64,000 nucleotides of DNA from CAXBGS01 sp963975425 (GCA_963975425.1 CAXBGS010000003.1:62001-126000), one strand, 5' to 3'. Shown: positions 44,342-53,784, counted from the first letter of the stretch. The notes: generated by a model not told the origin, from the letters alone. Numbers and translations: made by a program.

Positions 44342-45682
44342 ATGACCGCAAAACTTCGCGTGGCCACGCTCGGTTGCAAAGTCAACCAATACGAAACCGA
44401 GCTGGTTCGTCAAGGATTGCAGCAAGTCGGTTTCGATGACTGCGCGCGTGACGAAGTCGCCGACGTGTGCCTGGTTAATACTTGCACCGTCACGAATGAA
44501 GGCGACGTCAAAAGCCGTCAAATCATCCGGCGGATGGCTCGGCAAAACCCGGGCGCAAAGCTCGTCGTGATGGGTTGCTATGCAACGCGCGCGCCCGAAG
44601 AAGTCGCACAGCTGCCCGGTGTCACCGACGTCGTCACCGACAAACGCGAACTGCCCGACTTGATGACACGGTTTGGTGTCGTCGATGTTCCCACCGGACT
44701 GGACGGTTACTCGGGACGTCAACGCGCGTATGTCAAAGTTCAGGACGGGTGCTTGCTTCGTTGCAGCTACTGCATCATCCCGCATGTGCGCCCCAAATTG
44801 ACCAGTCGCCCGCTGTCGCACATTGTCGACGAAGTCACTCGATTGGTGCAGGCCGGCCATCACGAGGTTGTCTTGACCGGGATTCACTTGGGCCACTACG
44901 GCGTCGACTGGAATCGCAACAAGCCGAAAGAACAATGGGTACGCTTAGCCCACTTGCTTCGCGAACTCTGTCGCATCGATGGCGATTTCCGCATCCGGCT
45001 CAGCAGTATCGAAGCGACCGAAGTCACACGTGAGTTGATCGCGATCATGTCGGAGCATGCCGACCGGATCGTCCCCCATCTTCATCTCTGTTTGCAAAGC
45101 GGCAGCGATAGTGTGCTCCGCCGGATGCGCCGGCGATGGGGAACGCGAATGTTTCTGGACCGTTGTCGCATCTTGCGCGAGTCATTGGAAAACCCTGCCA
45201 TCACGACGGACGTCATCGTTGGGTTTCCGGGCGAAACCGAAGACGAGTTTATCCAGACGCTGAACACATGCCGCGAAGCCGGATTTTCGAAGATCCACGC
45301 TTTTCCCTTTAGCGCTCGGCGTGGCACGCCTGCTGCCGAGATGCCCGACAAGGTCTGCAAAACGGAACAGGCGGCGCGGATGCAACGCTTGGCTGAACTA
45401 GAAACCCAACTTCGCAAAGACTATTTCCACAGCTTGATCGGCAGTTCGGTACAGTTGCTCGTCGAATCCTCGAAACCAATCGTGTCGCTGAATCGGCATG
45501 ATTCGAGCACAAGCGTGCTGATGCGAGGCACCACTTGTCGCTACGCGCCGGCCGAGTGCATTAAAACCATCGACGACTCGGTGAACCCGGCGGACATGGT
45601 GGGGCAATTGATCCAAGCGAAAGTCACATCAGCAGCCCAGAATCACATCGCCGTCGAACAACACACAGCCGAATCCGCCTAA
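44342..45682 (+). CDS. mtaB: tRNA (N6-threonylcarbamoyladenosine(37)-C2)-methylthiotransferase
   Basis: A 446-residue radical-SAM methylthiotransferase. The N-terminal UPF0004 domain has ATLGCKVNQYETE, VCLVNTCTVTNEGDVKSRQ and LVVMGCYATRAPEE (three Cys for the auxiliary 4Fe-4S cluster). The radical SAM motif is DGCLLRCSYCIIPHVRP (CxxxCxxC). LHLCLQSGSDSVLRRMRRRW and TTDVIVGFPGETEDEFIQTL complete the core, and the C-terminal TRAM-like region follows. The TLGCKVNQ start marks the MtaB/YqeV group rather than MiaB or RimO. It turns t6A37 into ms2t6A37 in ANN-decoding tRNAs. Confidence 0.92.
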   Translation: MTAKLRVATLGCKVNQYETELVRQGLQQVGFDDCARDEVADVCLVNTCTVTNEGDVKSRQIIRRMARQNPGAKLVVMGCYATRAPEEVAQLPGVTDVVTDKRELPDLMTRFGVVDVPTGLDGYSGRQRAYVKVQDGCLLRCSYCIIPHVRPKLTSRPLSHIVDEVTRLVQAGHHEVVLTGIHLGHYGVDWNRNKPKEQWVRLAHLLRELCRIDGDFRIRLSSIEATEVTRELIAIMSEHADRIVPHLHLCLQSGSDSVLRRMRRRWGTRMFLDRCRILRESLENPAITTDVIVGFPGETEDEFIQTLNTCREAGFSKIHAFPFSARRGTPAAEMPDKVCKTEQAARMQRLAELETQLRKDYFHSLIGSSVQLLVESSKPIVSLNRHDSSTSVLMRGTTCRYAPAECIKTIDDSVNPADMVGQLIQAKVTSAAQNHIAVEQHTAESA

Positions 45683-45747
45683 ATCAACCTCGGTGCTGGG
45701 CGGTGATTTACACCCCAAGTCACCATGTTTAGGGATGTTCGTTAGGG

Positions 45748-46407
45748 ATGTTCATGCGACACGCCATTGCCTTGTGCCTCGTTGCGTACGCGGTGACGAA
45801 TCTGTCGGCACAGATGATTCAAACACAGATCCCGCAGCAACAATTTGGATCGTCCTACTTCGAGCGAAACGGTTTCCAGTGGAACGTGGGCGGCCCAAAC
45901 TTCTCGTTCAATTCCGGCCAACCGGCAACACCGCCATTTGGGAACGCGGATCCAAACGCGGGGTCGCGCGGGCGAATCGGCTTTGGGGGCGGAAAAGTTT
46001 CGGGCAGCCTGGGGTTCAATTTTTCGCAGGGCAGCAACCGGTCGATTTCGTCCTCAACGCCATCGCTAACCACCACCAATGGATACCCGGGTTCTTTCAG
46101 CAGCCAGACGATCCGCCCCTTCGTGACGGGAATCACGCCTGTGGTCGGCGATTACCCGAGGACGACGCCAGCCCAACAGATGTCCGATGCATTCCGTCAA
46201 CGACAGGCATCGCAACTGCAAGAGCAGCGAATGAAAGCCGCCGCTAAGAAACAGAGCAAGGCTTATCAACAATACAAAAGAGGGATTGATGCCGAGCAGG
46301 AGGGTGAATTGCAAAAAGCCCGCGCAAACTATCGACTTGCCCTGGGCAGCGCCACTGGCGAACTGCGACAAGCGGTGCTGAAACGCTTGCGTGCCAACGG
46401 CTGGTGA
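45748..46407 (+). CDS. Secreted protein of unknown function
   Basis: A 219-residue protein (an ATG at 45754 is equally possible) with a signal peptide (HAIALCLVAYAVTNLSA, cleavage near SAQ). The middle is Gly/Ser/Asn/Phe-rich and probably disordered or beta-rich (GGPNFSFNSG, GSLGFNFSQG). The last ~65 residues are helical and charged: RQRQASQLQEQRMKAAAKKQ and YQQYKRGIDAEQEGELQKAR, ending as a TPR-like hairpin. No known family was recognised. It follows mtaB by 65 bp, after a short direct repeat (TTTAGGGATGTTCG then TTAGGGATGTTC). Confidence 0.6.
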   Translation: MFMRHAIALCLVAYAVTNLSAQMIQTQIPQQQFGSSYFERNGFQWNVGGPNFSFNSGQPATPPFGNADPNAGSRGRIGFGGGKVSGSLGFNFSQGSNRSISSSTPSLTTTNGYPGSFSSQTIRPFVTGITPVVGDYPRTTPAQQMSDAFRQRQASQLQEQRMKAAAKKQSKAYQQYKRGIDAEQEGELQKARANYRLALGSATGELRQAVLKRLRANGW

Positions 46408-46588
46408 ATTCAAGCGGCCACTCACAACCGATCGACCGACCGACGCAAGACTTGCTGTCGATGCCGCGTTTCTGATCAGATGAACCAAAGCCGACCGGCC
46501 CCCGTGCAGGAGCCGGATCGTACTTTAAATCGTTTTTCATGGCGCAGTTAACCAGCCCAAACGGTGGCAGGAAAACGCCGCGATTTTC

Positions 46589-46673
46589 GATCAGTGCCTA
46601 TGCTTGATCAGTGCCTATGCTCGATCAGTGCCTGTGCTCGATCAGTGCCTGTGCTTGATCAGTGACTGTGCTC
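46589..46673. repeat. 17-bp tandem repeat overlapping the sodN 3' end
   Basis: Five consecutive units of GATCAGTGCCTGTGCTC with one to three substitutions (46589-46605, 46606-46622, 46623-46639, 46640-46656, 46657-46673). The last unit contains the end of the nickel superoxide dismutase gene including its stop codon; the others extend downstream of it. Confidence 0.85.
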
Positions 46674-47117
46674 GAAATCAGGTTCTTTGCCTTCGTAGGC
46701 TCGGTACAGATCAAAGATCGATTTCTCGAGAGCCTTCGCCGTTTCCGGATCGGCCGACTGCTTGCATTTCATGGCATTGACCATAACGGCGTGGGCAGCC
46801 ATCAACTTCTTGCCGTACTCGGGATCGTCAGCTTTGATTCGCTGGGCCATGAAGTAGTCGGCGATTGTTCGCTGAATATTCGTCGCGTGGTCCTCTTTGG
46901 TCATCGCCCAACGCGCCAGTTGGTTGATCGCTTGCGCGTCGACATCAGTGCTTAACTCGTTCAACTGCAACTGCGCCTTTGAAATCGTATGCTCGTCTTC
47001 GAGCATTTGTTCGAAACGCAGTTGGTCGCTGTAGATTCCACACGGCACTTGGCAGTGCGCCGATGCGATCGTGGCGAATGTGCAAACGAGGGCTGCCGAT
47101 AATAGTGATCGAATCAT
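46659..47117 (-). CDS. sodN: Nickel superoxide dismutase with Sec signal peptide
   Basis: A 152-residue protein. Residues 1-20 form a signal peptide (MIRSLLSAALVCTFATIASA), followed exactly by HCQVPCGIY. This is the nickel-hook motif HCxxPCGxY, in which the mature N-terminal His, Cys2 and Cys6 bind Ni. The rest is a four-helix bundle: LRFEQMLEDEHTISKAQLQL, DHATNIQRTIADYFMAQRI and YGKKLMAAHAVMVNAMKCKQ. It converts superoxide to O2 and H2O2. In Streptomyces and cyanobacterial types a separate protease exposes the His; here signal peptidase cleavage would do so, and the enzyme would be exported. No protease gene of that type is adjacent. Confidence 0.92.
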   Translation of the reverse strand: MIRSLLSAALVCTFATIASAHCQVPCGIYSDQLRFEQMLEDEHTISKAQLQLNELSTDVDAQAINQLARWAMTKEDHATNIQRTIADYFMAQRIKADDPEYGKKLMAAHAVMVNAMKCKQSADPETAKALEKSIFDLYRAYEGKEPDFEHSH

Positions 47118-47186
47118 CGTTGAAACTCCGGAAGGTTAGTTAAGAGAAACTATGGGTCACTTGGGTCAAACATCGTAGCAGACTGT

Positions 47187-48005
47187 CTACGGTTGTAATT
47201 CCATGATCTCGACTTTACGAAACTCAACACCATGGCTTTCTGATTGCAGCGAGATACTGCCGCCACTCAACATCATGGTGCCGGCAGCTTTGCCGAGTTC
47301 TACTGCGTGCGGATCGCGGTCGTCCAGTTGGGACTTTGTGTATTGCAGTACCGTCTCGCCGTCGAGGATATGCTTGATCACGCCGTTGCCATGCACCTCG
47401 ATTTCGGCCGTGACCCACTGGTCACCGTGATAGGTTCTCGATGATGAACTTGTACAGTGGGGCAAGAACAATTCGCCGTCTTTGACAACGTTCGTGCCCG
47501 GCGTGCAAAGGTTTGCGTTGGTGCGATCTTTCTTACCGTCGCCGCCGAGCAACTGGACTTCCACCGACACCGGAAAGTCTTGATCTTTGGCCATCGTTTC
47601 GGGGCGTTCGCCGTGAATCATGACCCCACTATTGCGGAACGCCCATCCGGGACCGCCTTTACATTGATCGCCGACGAATCGGTATTCGACACGCAATCGA
47701 TAGTTCGAAAAATCGTCTTTGTAAAACAGGTGCCCGAATGTCTGATTGAAATCATCGTAGCCTTCATAGCCGACTTTAAGCAGACCGTCTTCGACGCGAA
47801 ACGTGTTGGCGTAATTTTCGCCGACTTCGTGGTATCGAATCTTTGGTGTCCATCCGTCAAGGTCTTTGCCGTTGAACAGCTGCACCCATTTCCCCTGGTT
47901 CGATCCCTCGACTTCCTCTGCGTTTGTCGGCCCGGCAAAAACTGTTATGGCCAGGACCAGCAAGGGCGCACATACCGCAATCAATTGGTTCATAATGTCA
48001 GCCAA
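47187..48005 (-). CDS. DUF1080 (3-keto-disaccharide hydrolase) domain protein, exported
   Basis: A 272-residue protein with a signal peptide (LIAVCAPLLVLAITVFAGPTNA). The domain starts with WVQLFNGKDLDGWTPKI, the standard DUF1080 opening, and continues with YRLRVEYRFVG, GWAFRNSGVMIHG, DFPVSVEVQLLGGDG and DGETVLQYTKSQLDD to the typical end SHGVEFRKVEIMEL. The fold is a concanavalin-like jelly roll; some members hydrolyse 3-keto-glycosides. It is divergent from the PVC haem protein gene, with only 17 bp between start codons. Confidence 0.88.
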   Translation of the reverse strand: MADIMNQLIAVCAPLLVLAITVFAGPTNAEEVEGSNQGKWVQLFNGKDLDGWTPKIRYHEVGENYANTFRVEDGLLKVGYEGYDDFNQTFGHLFYKDDFSNYRLRVEYRFVGDQCKGGPGWAFRNSGVMIHGERPETMAKDQDFPVSVEVQLLGGDGKKDRTNANLCTPGTNVVKDGELFLPHCTSSSSRTYHGDQWVTAEIEVHGNGVIKHILDGETVLQYTKSQLDDRDPHAVELGKAAGTMMLSGGSISLQSESHGVEFRKVEIMELQP

Positions 48006-48022
48006 ATTCTAAGATAAGTTAC

Positions 48023-50584
48023 GTGGACGAGCTGATGATTCTACACCGATTGACTGTCGCCGTGATATCGCCGGCGATCTTGCTGATGCATGCGATGACG
48101 GGCATCGCCGATGACGTTGACGTTTCACCCATGACCCGTGAATTGGTCCCTGGCGTGACGTTGACCCAGGTTTCGCAGCATCCTGACGTCGTCACGCCAA
48201 CCGGCATCGATGTCGACGCCAACGGAAACATCTGGGTCGTCGCAAGCCACACGCACTTCCGCCCGAAAGATTATCAAGGCCCTGACCACGATCAAATCGT
48301 CGTGATCGCCGCCGATGGATCGCGACGTGTTTTCTACGAAGCCACCGACGCGACGATGGACTTGGAATTGGGCGACGACGGCTGGGTCTACTTGGCCGAG
48401 CGAGACCGCGTGCTGCGCGTCAAAGACAGCGACGGAGACGGCGTCGGCGATATCGAACAAGATATCGCCGTACTGGACACGACCGAAGATTATCCGCACA
48501 ACGGGCTCAGCGGAATGGCTTGGCATCCCGATGGGGATTTGGTCTTCGCTCTCGGTGAGAATTACTGGACACCTTGGACGTTAACAGGCACCGATCAGTC
48601 AACCGAAACCGGCACCGGGGAAGGCGGCATTTTCCGGATCCGCCCCGACGGAAGCAATGTGCGGCGGATCGCGAGAGGATTCTGGAATCCTTTCGGCGTA
48701 TGCGTTCGTAAGGATGGCACGATCTTTGCCGCCGAGAACGATCCCGGTGCGCGACCTCCGTGTCGATTGATACACGTGGTGCAAGGCGGCGACTACGGAT
48801 ACCAGCGAGAGTTCGGCAACGCGCCATTCCATCCGTTCGTCTGCTGGAACGGAGAGCTGCGAGGGACACTGCCGATGTTGCACAGCGTCGGCGAAGCCCC
48901 GTGCGGAATTGCCCCGATCGCCAACGGTTTGATCGTACCGACCTGGGCGGACCACCGAATCGACTTCTATCCGCTTTCGCCGCAGGGTGCGAGTTTTCAA
49001 ACGAAACGTGTCACACTGGTCACCGGTGGTGATAACTTTCGCCCCGTGTGTATCACAAAAGTCTCTGATACCCGCTTTTATTTGACGGATTGGGTCTTCG
49101 GGTCGTACGAACTGCACGGCTACGGGCGAATTTGGCGTTTAGACATCGATCCGGCGGCGGATTGGCTGGGCGAAATGGAATTAGCACCGCCAAACGACGC
49201 TGCGAATCTTGCCGAGCGGCTTCGACAGGGTGCGCCCGACTTCACGACAACTCAAATCCTGGACCACGCTCGCAGCGATGACGCATTTATCGCTCGCGCG
49301 GCAATCGATGCGCTTTCAAATCGCGTTGGGGATCTAAGGCCGAAAGATGTTGAAAAATGGCCGCTCGACGATCAACTAAATCTCATTCACGCGATCCGCA
49401 AGTCTTCACCAAAGAACAGGCTTTGGCTCGACTATTTTTGGAACAAGAAAAATGAAGACGTGCGTTTTGAAACGCTGCGCTGGATCACCGAAGAAAAAAT
49501 TGTTGGTTTTCGTGATCAGGTCGAACAAGACTTAGCCAACTCGGATTCCTCGTACAGGATTTTCGAAGCGACCTTGGCCGCACGAAACACGTTGGCGGGT
49601 AACCCACGTGCCGGCATTGCCGATGCCGACATGCTGATGGCACGAGTCACCGACCGTAAGGCGAGCCCGATCACCCGCGCCTACGCTCTGCGGCTGATCA
49701 ACCCAACGCATGGCAAGATCACCAGAAAACTTTGCGACGAGTTACTTTCGATTAACAACACGAGCGTCACACATGAATTGACGCGGACATTAGCGGACGC
49801 TGGCAAATCGTTTTCACAGCCACTGCTGCGACGTATCGCATCCGATCACACAAGTTCCGTCGAAACGATCGCCAATGCCATCGCAGGCCTGAACCCATCA
49901 GATGCGGATTCACGCACGGTACTGATTCGTTTCGCGGGTTCCGAGAATCGTGTGCTACGCGATGAAGCGTTGCGCTCGCTGCGGTTCACCCAATTCCAAC
50001 AATCGACGCTTGATCAGCTTCAATCATTAAAACGGAAATTCCCCGAATCAGTGGATCTGTTCGACGCGGCAATCGATCCTCAGTCGATCAAGCTCAATCG
50101 TCCACCGGCAACCGATACCACGGCGTGGCAGGATCGGTTGGGCTCGATCGCCGGTGAACCCGATCGAGCCGCGGGTGCAAGGATTTTCTTTCACCATCGA
50201 GTCGGCACATGTGCGAAATGCCACCGTCATTCCGGACGCGGCATGGTCGTTGGTCCAGATCTTTCGGCCGCATCAACACAAGGCGATCCGAATCGATTAT
50301 TGCGTTCGCTGTTGCAGCCAAGTCGCGACGTCGATCCACAATTCTATCCCTGGTCGTTAATCACCGAAGACGGCGTCGCCTTTACAGGAATCATGCTTCG
50401 CAAAGGCGGCACCAGCGGCAAGGAATTCTACCGAGATAGCGCCGGGAAAGAAAAATCGTTCCTAAAGTCTGAAATCACACACCGGAAAGAGCTGTCCACA
50501 TCGATGATGCCCGATGGCTTGATTGACTTGATGACCGATCGCGAAATTCGCGATCTGCTGTCGTTTCTGGACAACCAGCAATAA
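48023..50584 (+). CDS. PVC-type haem-binding CxxCH protein with dehydrogenase-like propeller
   Basis: An 853-residue exported protein. After a signal segment (AVISPAILLMHAMTGIADD), residues ~40-375 form a six-bladed propeller like the membrane-bound dehydrogenase domain of planctomycetes and Verrucomicrobia (TPTGIDVDANGNIWVVASH, YPHNGLSGMAWHPDGDLVF). The middle (~390-690) is helical with HEAT-like repeats. The C-terminus is the PVC-type haem domain: VGTCAKCHRHSGRG with the CxxCH motif at C730-H734, GPDLSAASTQGDPNRLLRSL, and YRDSAGKEKSFLKSEI. It probably passes electrons from sugar or alcohol oxidation in the periplasm. Substrate unknown. Confidence 0.85.
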   Translation: MDELMILHRLTVAVISPAILLMHAMTGIADDVDVSPMTRELVPGVTLTQVSQHPDVVTPTGIDVDANGNIWVVASHTHFRPKDYQGPDHDQIVVIAADGSRRVFYEATDATMDLELGDDGWVYLAERDRVLRVKDSDGDGVGDIEQDIAVLDTTEDYPHNGLSGMAWHPDGDLVFALGENYWTPWTLTGTDQSTETGTGEGGIFRIRPDGSNVRRIARGFWNPFGVCVRKDGTIFAAENDPGARPPCRLIHVVQGGDYGYQREFGNAPFHPFVCWNGELRGTLPMLHSVGEAPCGIAPIANGLIVPTWADHRIDFYPLSPQGASFQTKRVTLVTGGDNFRPVCITKVSDTRFYLTDWVFGSYELHGYGRIWRLDIDPAADWLGEMELAPPNDAANLAERLRQGAPDFTTTQILDHARSDDAFIARAAIDALSNRVGDLRPKDVEKWPLDDQLNLIHAIRKSSPKNRLWLDYFWNKKNEDVRFETLRWITEEKIVGFRDQVEQDLANSDSSYRIFEATLAARNTLAGNPRAGIADADMLMARVTDRKASPITRAYALRLINPTHGKITRKLCDELLSINNTSVTHELTRTLADAGKSFSQPLLRRIASDHTSSVETIANAIAGLNPSDADSRTVLIRFAGSENRVLRDEALRSLRFTQFQQSTLDQLQSLKRKFPESVDLFDAAIDPQSIKLNRPPATDTTAWQDRLGSIAGEPDRAAGARIFFHHRVGTCAKCHRHSGRGMVVGPDLSAASTQGDPNRLLRSLLQPSRDVDPQFYPWSLITEDGVAFTGIMLRKGGTSGKEFYRDSAGKEKSFLKSEITHRKELSTSMMPDGLIDLMTDREIRDLLSFLDNQQ

Positions 50585-50694
50585 GTACCTCAACGAGCTG
50601 CGATACCGACGCAATAGAACGGACCTGCGTGTGCGTTTGCTCGTTTGGCTCAAGTCACCACGATGATCGGACGCCGACATTTTGACAGACAGCA

Positions 50695-51621
50695 TCAAAC
50701 GCCGAGAGCGGCGCGTAACCGATCCATCGTCGGCGGAATGTTCTCGTATGGCTTTTCGTCTTCGTATTCCAAAATCACGAAACCTTGGTAGCCGGCATCC
50801 TTTAGGATTCCGCCGACGCGCTCGAGATCGGCAGGATACTTTTTCCCATCGGGCGATTTCATGCTCGCTTTCACTTGAACGTTGACGGCGTACCCCACAC
50901 ATTTGACCAAGTCGCCATACGGATCGTCGGTGTGAAAATTCCCAGAGTCCAGGTTGATACCGAACCACGGCTGATCGACTCGCTTGACGATTGTCAGCAA
51001 TTGGTCCGGCGTCAGCCCGCCGTGGTTTTCGACACCGATGAAGATGCCTTTCTTGCCGGCGTGTTCCGCACATTGACTCAAAGCATCGACGGCTTGATCC
51101 AGCCTCGCCGGATCGTCGGCGAGTTCTTTTCCCTTTCCGGCAAAGAGTCGAATGTGGGGTGCGCCTAGATCCGCAGCGCGATCGATCCAACCGATGGCGT
51201 CTTCGATTTCGCGCTTAAGGCCCGGCCCTGTTCCAACCGTGAAATTGTTTCCGATTGCGGTTCCCGAAATTGTGACACCTTTCAAAAAAGCTTCGCGACG
51301 CAAATTGCGAAAGTAGTCTTGGTCGGCCGAGGGTGGAAAGAAATAGCTGGTTAATTCAGCCGATTCAATGTGATTGTCGACGCAGTAGTCCAGGAATCCG
51401 GACATATCAATGGCCTGACCGTCGGCGGACGGTTTTTGCGGCTTGCCTTTTTTAAATGCGAAGTAATCTCGCAAGGAATACGCAGCAAGCCCCAACCGAA
51501 ACCTTGGTGGGCCGTGGCGATCAATCGGCTCTGCGGCATCCAGGCGAACGGGATGGGGCGTTGCGAGACAAGCGGCAGCGGTACCGGTCGCCGCTAACGA
51601 GAGGAATTGACGTCGTTGCAT
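50695..51621 (-). CDS. Tat-exported sugar phosphate isomerase/epimerase-like TIM barrel
   Basis: A 308-residue protein. The N-terminus MQRRQFLSLAATGTAAACLA is a twin-arginine signal (RRQFLSL). The body is an AP-endonuclease 2/xylose isomerase-like barrel: RLGLAAYSLRDYF, SGFLDYCVDNHIESAELTSY, LGAPHIRLFAGKG, GKKGIFIGVENHGGLTP (metal Glu), WFGINLDSGNFHTDDPYG (metal Asp/His), QVKASMKSPDG and GFVILEYEDEKP (Glu). It probably isomerises or epimerises a sugar or inositol derivative in the periplasm. It converges with the PVC haem gene and diverges from the terpene cyclase gene. Confidence 0.88.
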   Translation of the reverse strand: MQRRQFLSLAATGTAAACLATPHPVRLDAAEPIDRHGPPRFRLGLAAYSLRDYFAFKKGKPQKPSADGQAIDMSGFLDYCVDNHIESAELTSYFFPPSADQDYFRNLRREAFLKGVTISGTAIGNNFTVGTGPGLKREIEDAIGWIDRAADLGAPHIRLFAGKGKELADDPARLDQAVDALSQCAEHAGKKGIFIGVENHGGLTPDQLLTIVKRVDQPWFGINLDSGNFHTDDPYGDLVKCVGYAVNVQVKASMKSPDGKKYPADLERVGGILKDAGYQGFVILEYEDEKPYENIPPTMDRLRAALGV

Positions 51622-51657
51622 GATGTCCGTTTCGGTTTGGGGGGATACAATTTGCGG

Positions 51658-53784
51658 ATGAAATCAACTTTGCGAAAGCGAACGCTGCCCGAACAATCAC
51701 GACGTGTGCGTGAATTACGCGAACGAACACGAGCGACGCTCGACCAATTGCGGGCGGAATTATTGTCGCAGCGTGTTGAGGTGAAAAATCAAGCCGGAGA
51801 AAGTCAGCAAGCGGTTCATTGGGTGGGTGAATTGTCATCGTCGGCCCTCAGCACGGCGACGGCGGTCAGTGCGATTTCGGCGACGCTATTGTATGCCAGC
51901 GAGACGCAGAATGCTCGCCCGGACGATCCGGACGACCGCCACCCTGCGCCGAGTCATCGATCTGACAAGCGAAGCGTCTCCGGCGACCAGGCAAACAAAG
52001 ATTCAGCACCGCCAACACTGCAGGACGAGCATGTTTCGTTGATCAAGCGGGGCATGTCGACGCTGCGAGCGAGCCAAAATGATGATGGCGGATACGGCGA
52101 CACCGACCGCAGCTATTCCAATATTGCGACCAGTTATCTTGTCTTGGCGGCGTCAACGCTGGCCGAGAAAACGGTGGGACCGTCGCACGCACTTTCGAAC
52201 GAGCAATGCGGACGACTCGAATCCTATCTAGACCTTGCCGGCGGGATTGCCGGATTACGCAAGCGGTACGGCACCGACAAGACGTTTGTTGTCCCGATCT
52301 TGAACAACCTCGCGATCGCGGGATTGGTTCCATGGTCCGAGGTCGCCGCACTGCCATTTGAAGCGGCGGTGTTCCCTCAATCGATGTATCGATTCTTGCG
52401 GATGCCGGTCGTCAGTTATGCGATTCCCGCTTTGGTCGCGATCGGACAGGCGCGGCACTTTCTGGGGCCAAGAGCGTTGCCGCCGATACGATGGATTCGT
52501 GCCGCATCGGTCAAGCGAACGATGAACGTCTTGAAACGAATGCAGCCTGAGAGCGGAGGTTATCTCGAGGCGACTCCGTTGACGGCATTCGTTGTGATGA
52601 GTTTGGCGGTGACCGGGCGAGGCGGCTGCGAAGTCGCGCAGCGGGGCCTGGGATTTCTGCGGCAATCGATCACCGATGACAACAGTTGGCCAATCGATAC
52701 GAACCTTGCGACCTGGGTTACATCGCTGGCGATGCATGCGCTCGCATCGGACCCCCAGGACGATGGCTCGTGGTGCAGCGAGGCTCTCGTCCGCTGGCAC
52801 TTGAATTGCCAACACCGTCGCCGCCATCCATTCACCGGCGCCGAACCGGGCGGATGGGGCTGGACCGATCTTAGCGGCGCCGTACCGGATGGCGATGATA
52901 CCCCGGCGGCGATCATTGCGCTGCGACACGCGAGGCCACACGTTTTGCCAGAACTGCGAGACGAAATCGATGCCGCCATCGATGAAGGGGTCTCTTGGTT
53001 AGATCAATTACAAAATCGCAACGGCGGTTGGCCGACATTCTGTCGCGGCTGGGGAAAGCTGCCATTCGATCGCAGCAGCACGGATCTCACGGCGCATGCG
53101 TTAAGGGCGTACCGTGCCGCGGGTAAATCGAATTCCGCACGAGAGGACGCGGCGAAAAATTTCCTGATTCGCTCGCAACGAAGTGACGGCTCATGGCTGC
53201 CGTTGTGGTTCGGCAATCAAGACTTGCCCGACGACATCAACCCCATTTACGGAACGGCACGCGTCATGTTGTGTCATGATTCGGGAGGAATCAGCAAGGC
53301 CGACTACGACCGAGCGGCCGCTTTCTTGATCAAAAACCAGAACCCCGACGGAGGCTGGGGTGGCGGACCATCTGTACGAAAATGGATCACCCGTCAGGGA
53401 GGCGACTGCCCCGACTCGCTGGTCAGTAGCGTGGAAGAAACCGCACTGGCACTGGAAGCGTTGACCCAAGCGATCGGGGATGAACGAAAACTTTCGCCCC
53501 GGCCAGGGGTTGAAAGGTCCGATGGTCATCGCCGTGACGGTGAAGGCGAGAGCGACATTTCCCCAGAAACCGTGGGCGGTGGGAACGATCCACTATTTGA
53601 GGCTATAATTTGCGGCGTCGAGTTCTTATTGCAAAGCGTGCGCGATGGCCGTCATCATGTCGCTTGGCCGATCGGATTCTACTTCGCCAAACTTTGGTAC
53701 CACGAGCGATTGTATCCTTTGATCTTTGCGACCACGGCGCTTGGCAGTTATCTAAGAGCGACGGTCGACAAAGACGACGTTTGA
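51658..53784 (+). CDS. Squalene-hopene cyclase-like class II terpene cyclase
   Basis: The ATG at 51658 is preferred over 51607, which would overlap the divergent gene; it follows a G-rich stretch about 10 bp upstream. The product is about 708 residues. Residues ~1-50 are a charged coiled coil, then a hydrophobic Ala/Ser-rich part, then a double alpha-barrel with QW-type repeats: QNDDGGYGDTD, QNRNGGWPTF, QRSDGSWLPLWFG and QNPDGGWGGG. The acid motif for protonation, DxDD, is VPDGDDTPAA (D411, D413, D414). These are hallmarks of squalene-hopene cyclases. It differs in its long N-terminal extension and a low-complexity insert near 53500-53590. The substrate may not be squalene. It is followed after 19 bp by the DUF116-prenyl synthase gene. 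Confidence 0.8.
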   Translation: MKSTLRKRTLPEQSRRVRELRERTRATLDQLRAELLSQRVEVKNQAGESQQAVHWVGELSSSALSTATAVSAISATLLYASETQNARPDDPDDRHPAPSHRSDKRSVSGDQANKDSAPPTLQDEHVSLIKRGMSTLRASQNDDGGYGDTDRSYSNIATSYLVLAASTLAEKTVGPSHALSNEQCGRLESYLDLAGGIAGLRKRYGTDKTFVVPILNNLAIAGLVPWSEVAALPFEAAVFPQSMYRFLRMPVVSYAIPALVAIGQARHFLGPRALPPIRWIRAASVKRTMNVLKRMQPESGGYLEATPLTAFVVMSLAVTGRGGCEVAQRGLGFLRQSITDDNSWPIDTNLATWVTSLAMHALASDPQDDGSWCSEALVRWHLNCQHRRRHPFTGAEPGGWGWTDLSGAVPDGDDTPAAIIALRHARPHVLPELRDEIDAAIDEGVSWLDQLQNRNGGWPTFCRGWGKLPFDRSSTDLTAHALRAYRAAGKSNSAREDAAKNFLIRSQRSDGSWLPLWFGNQDLPDDINPIYGTARVMLCHDSGGISKADYDRAAAFLIKNQNPDGGWGGGPSVRKWITRQGGDCPDSLVSSVEETALALEALTQAIGDERKLSPRPGVERSDGHRRDGEGESDISPETVGGGNDPLFEAIICGVEFLLQSVRDGRHHVAWPIGFYFAKLWYHERLYPLIFATTALGSYLRATVDKDDV

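Noticed and set aside
43985..44935. 316-codon minus-strand frame across clpS and mtaB
   Set aside because: It runs across two well-supported plus-strand genes and is an antisense shadow.
50462..51190. 242-codon Arg/Ser-rich frame on the minus strand
   Set aside because: It is a different frame through the end of the PVC haem gene and the isomerase-like gene; the composition is typical of a shadow.
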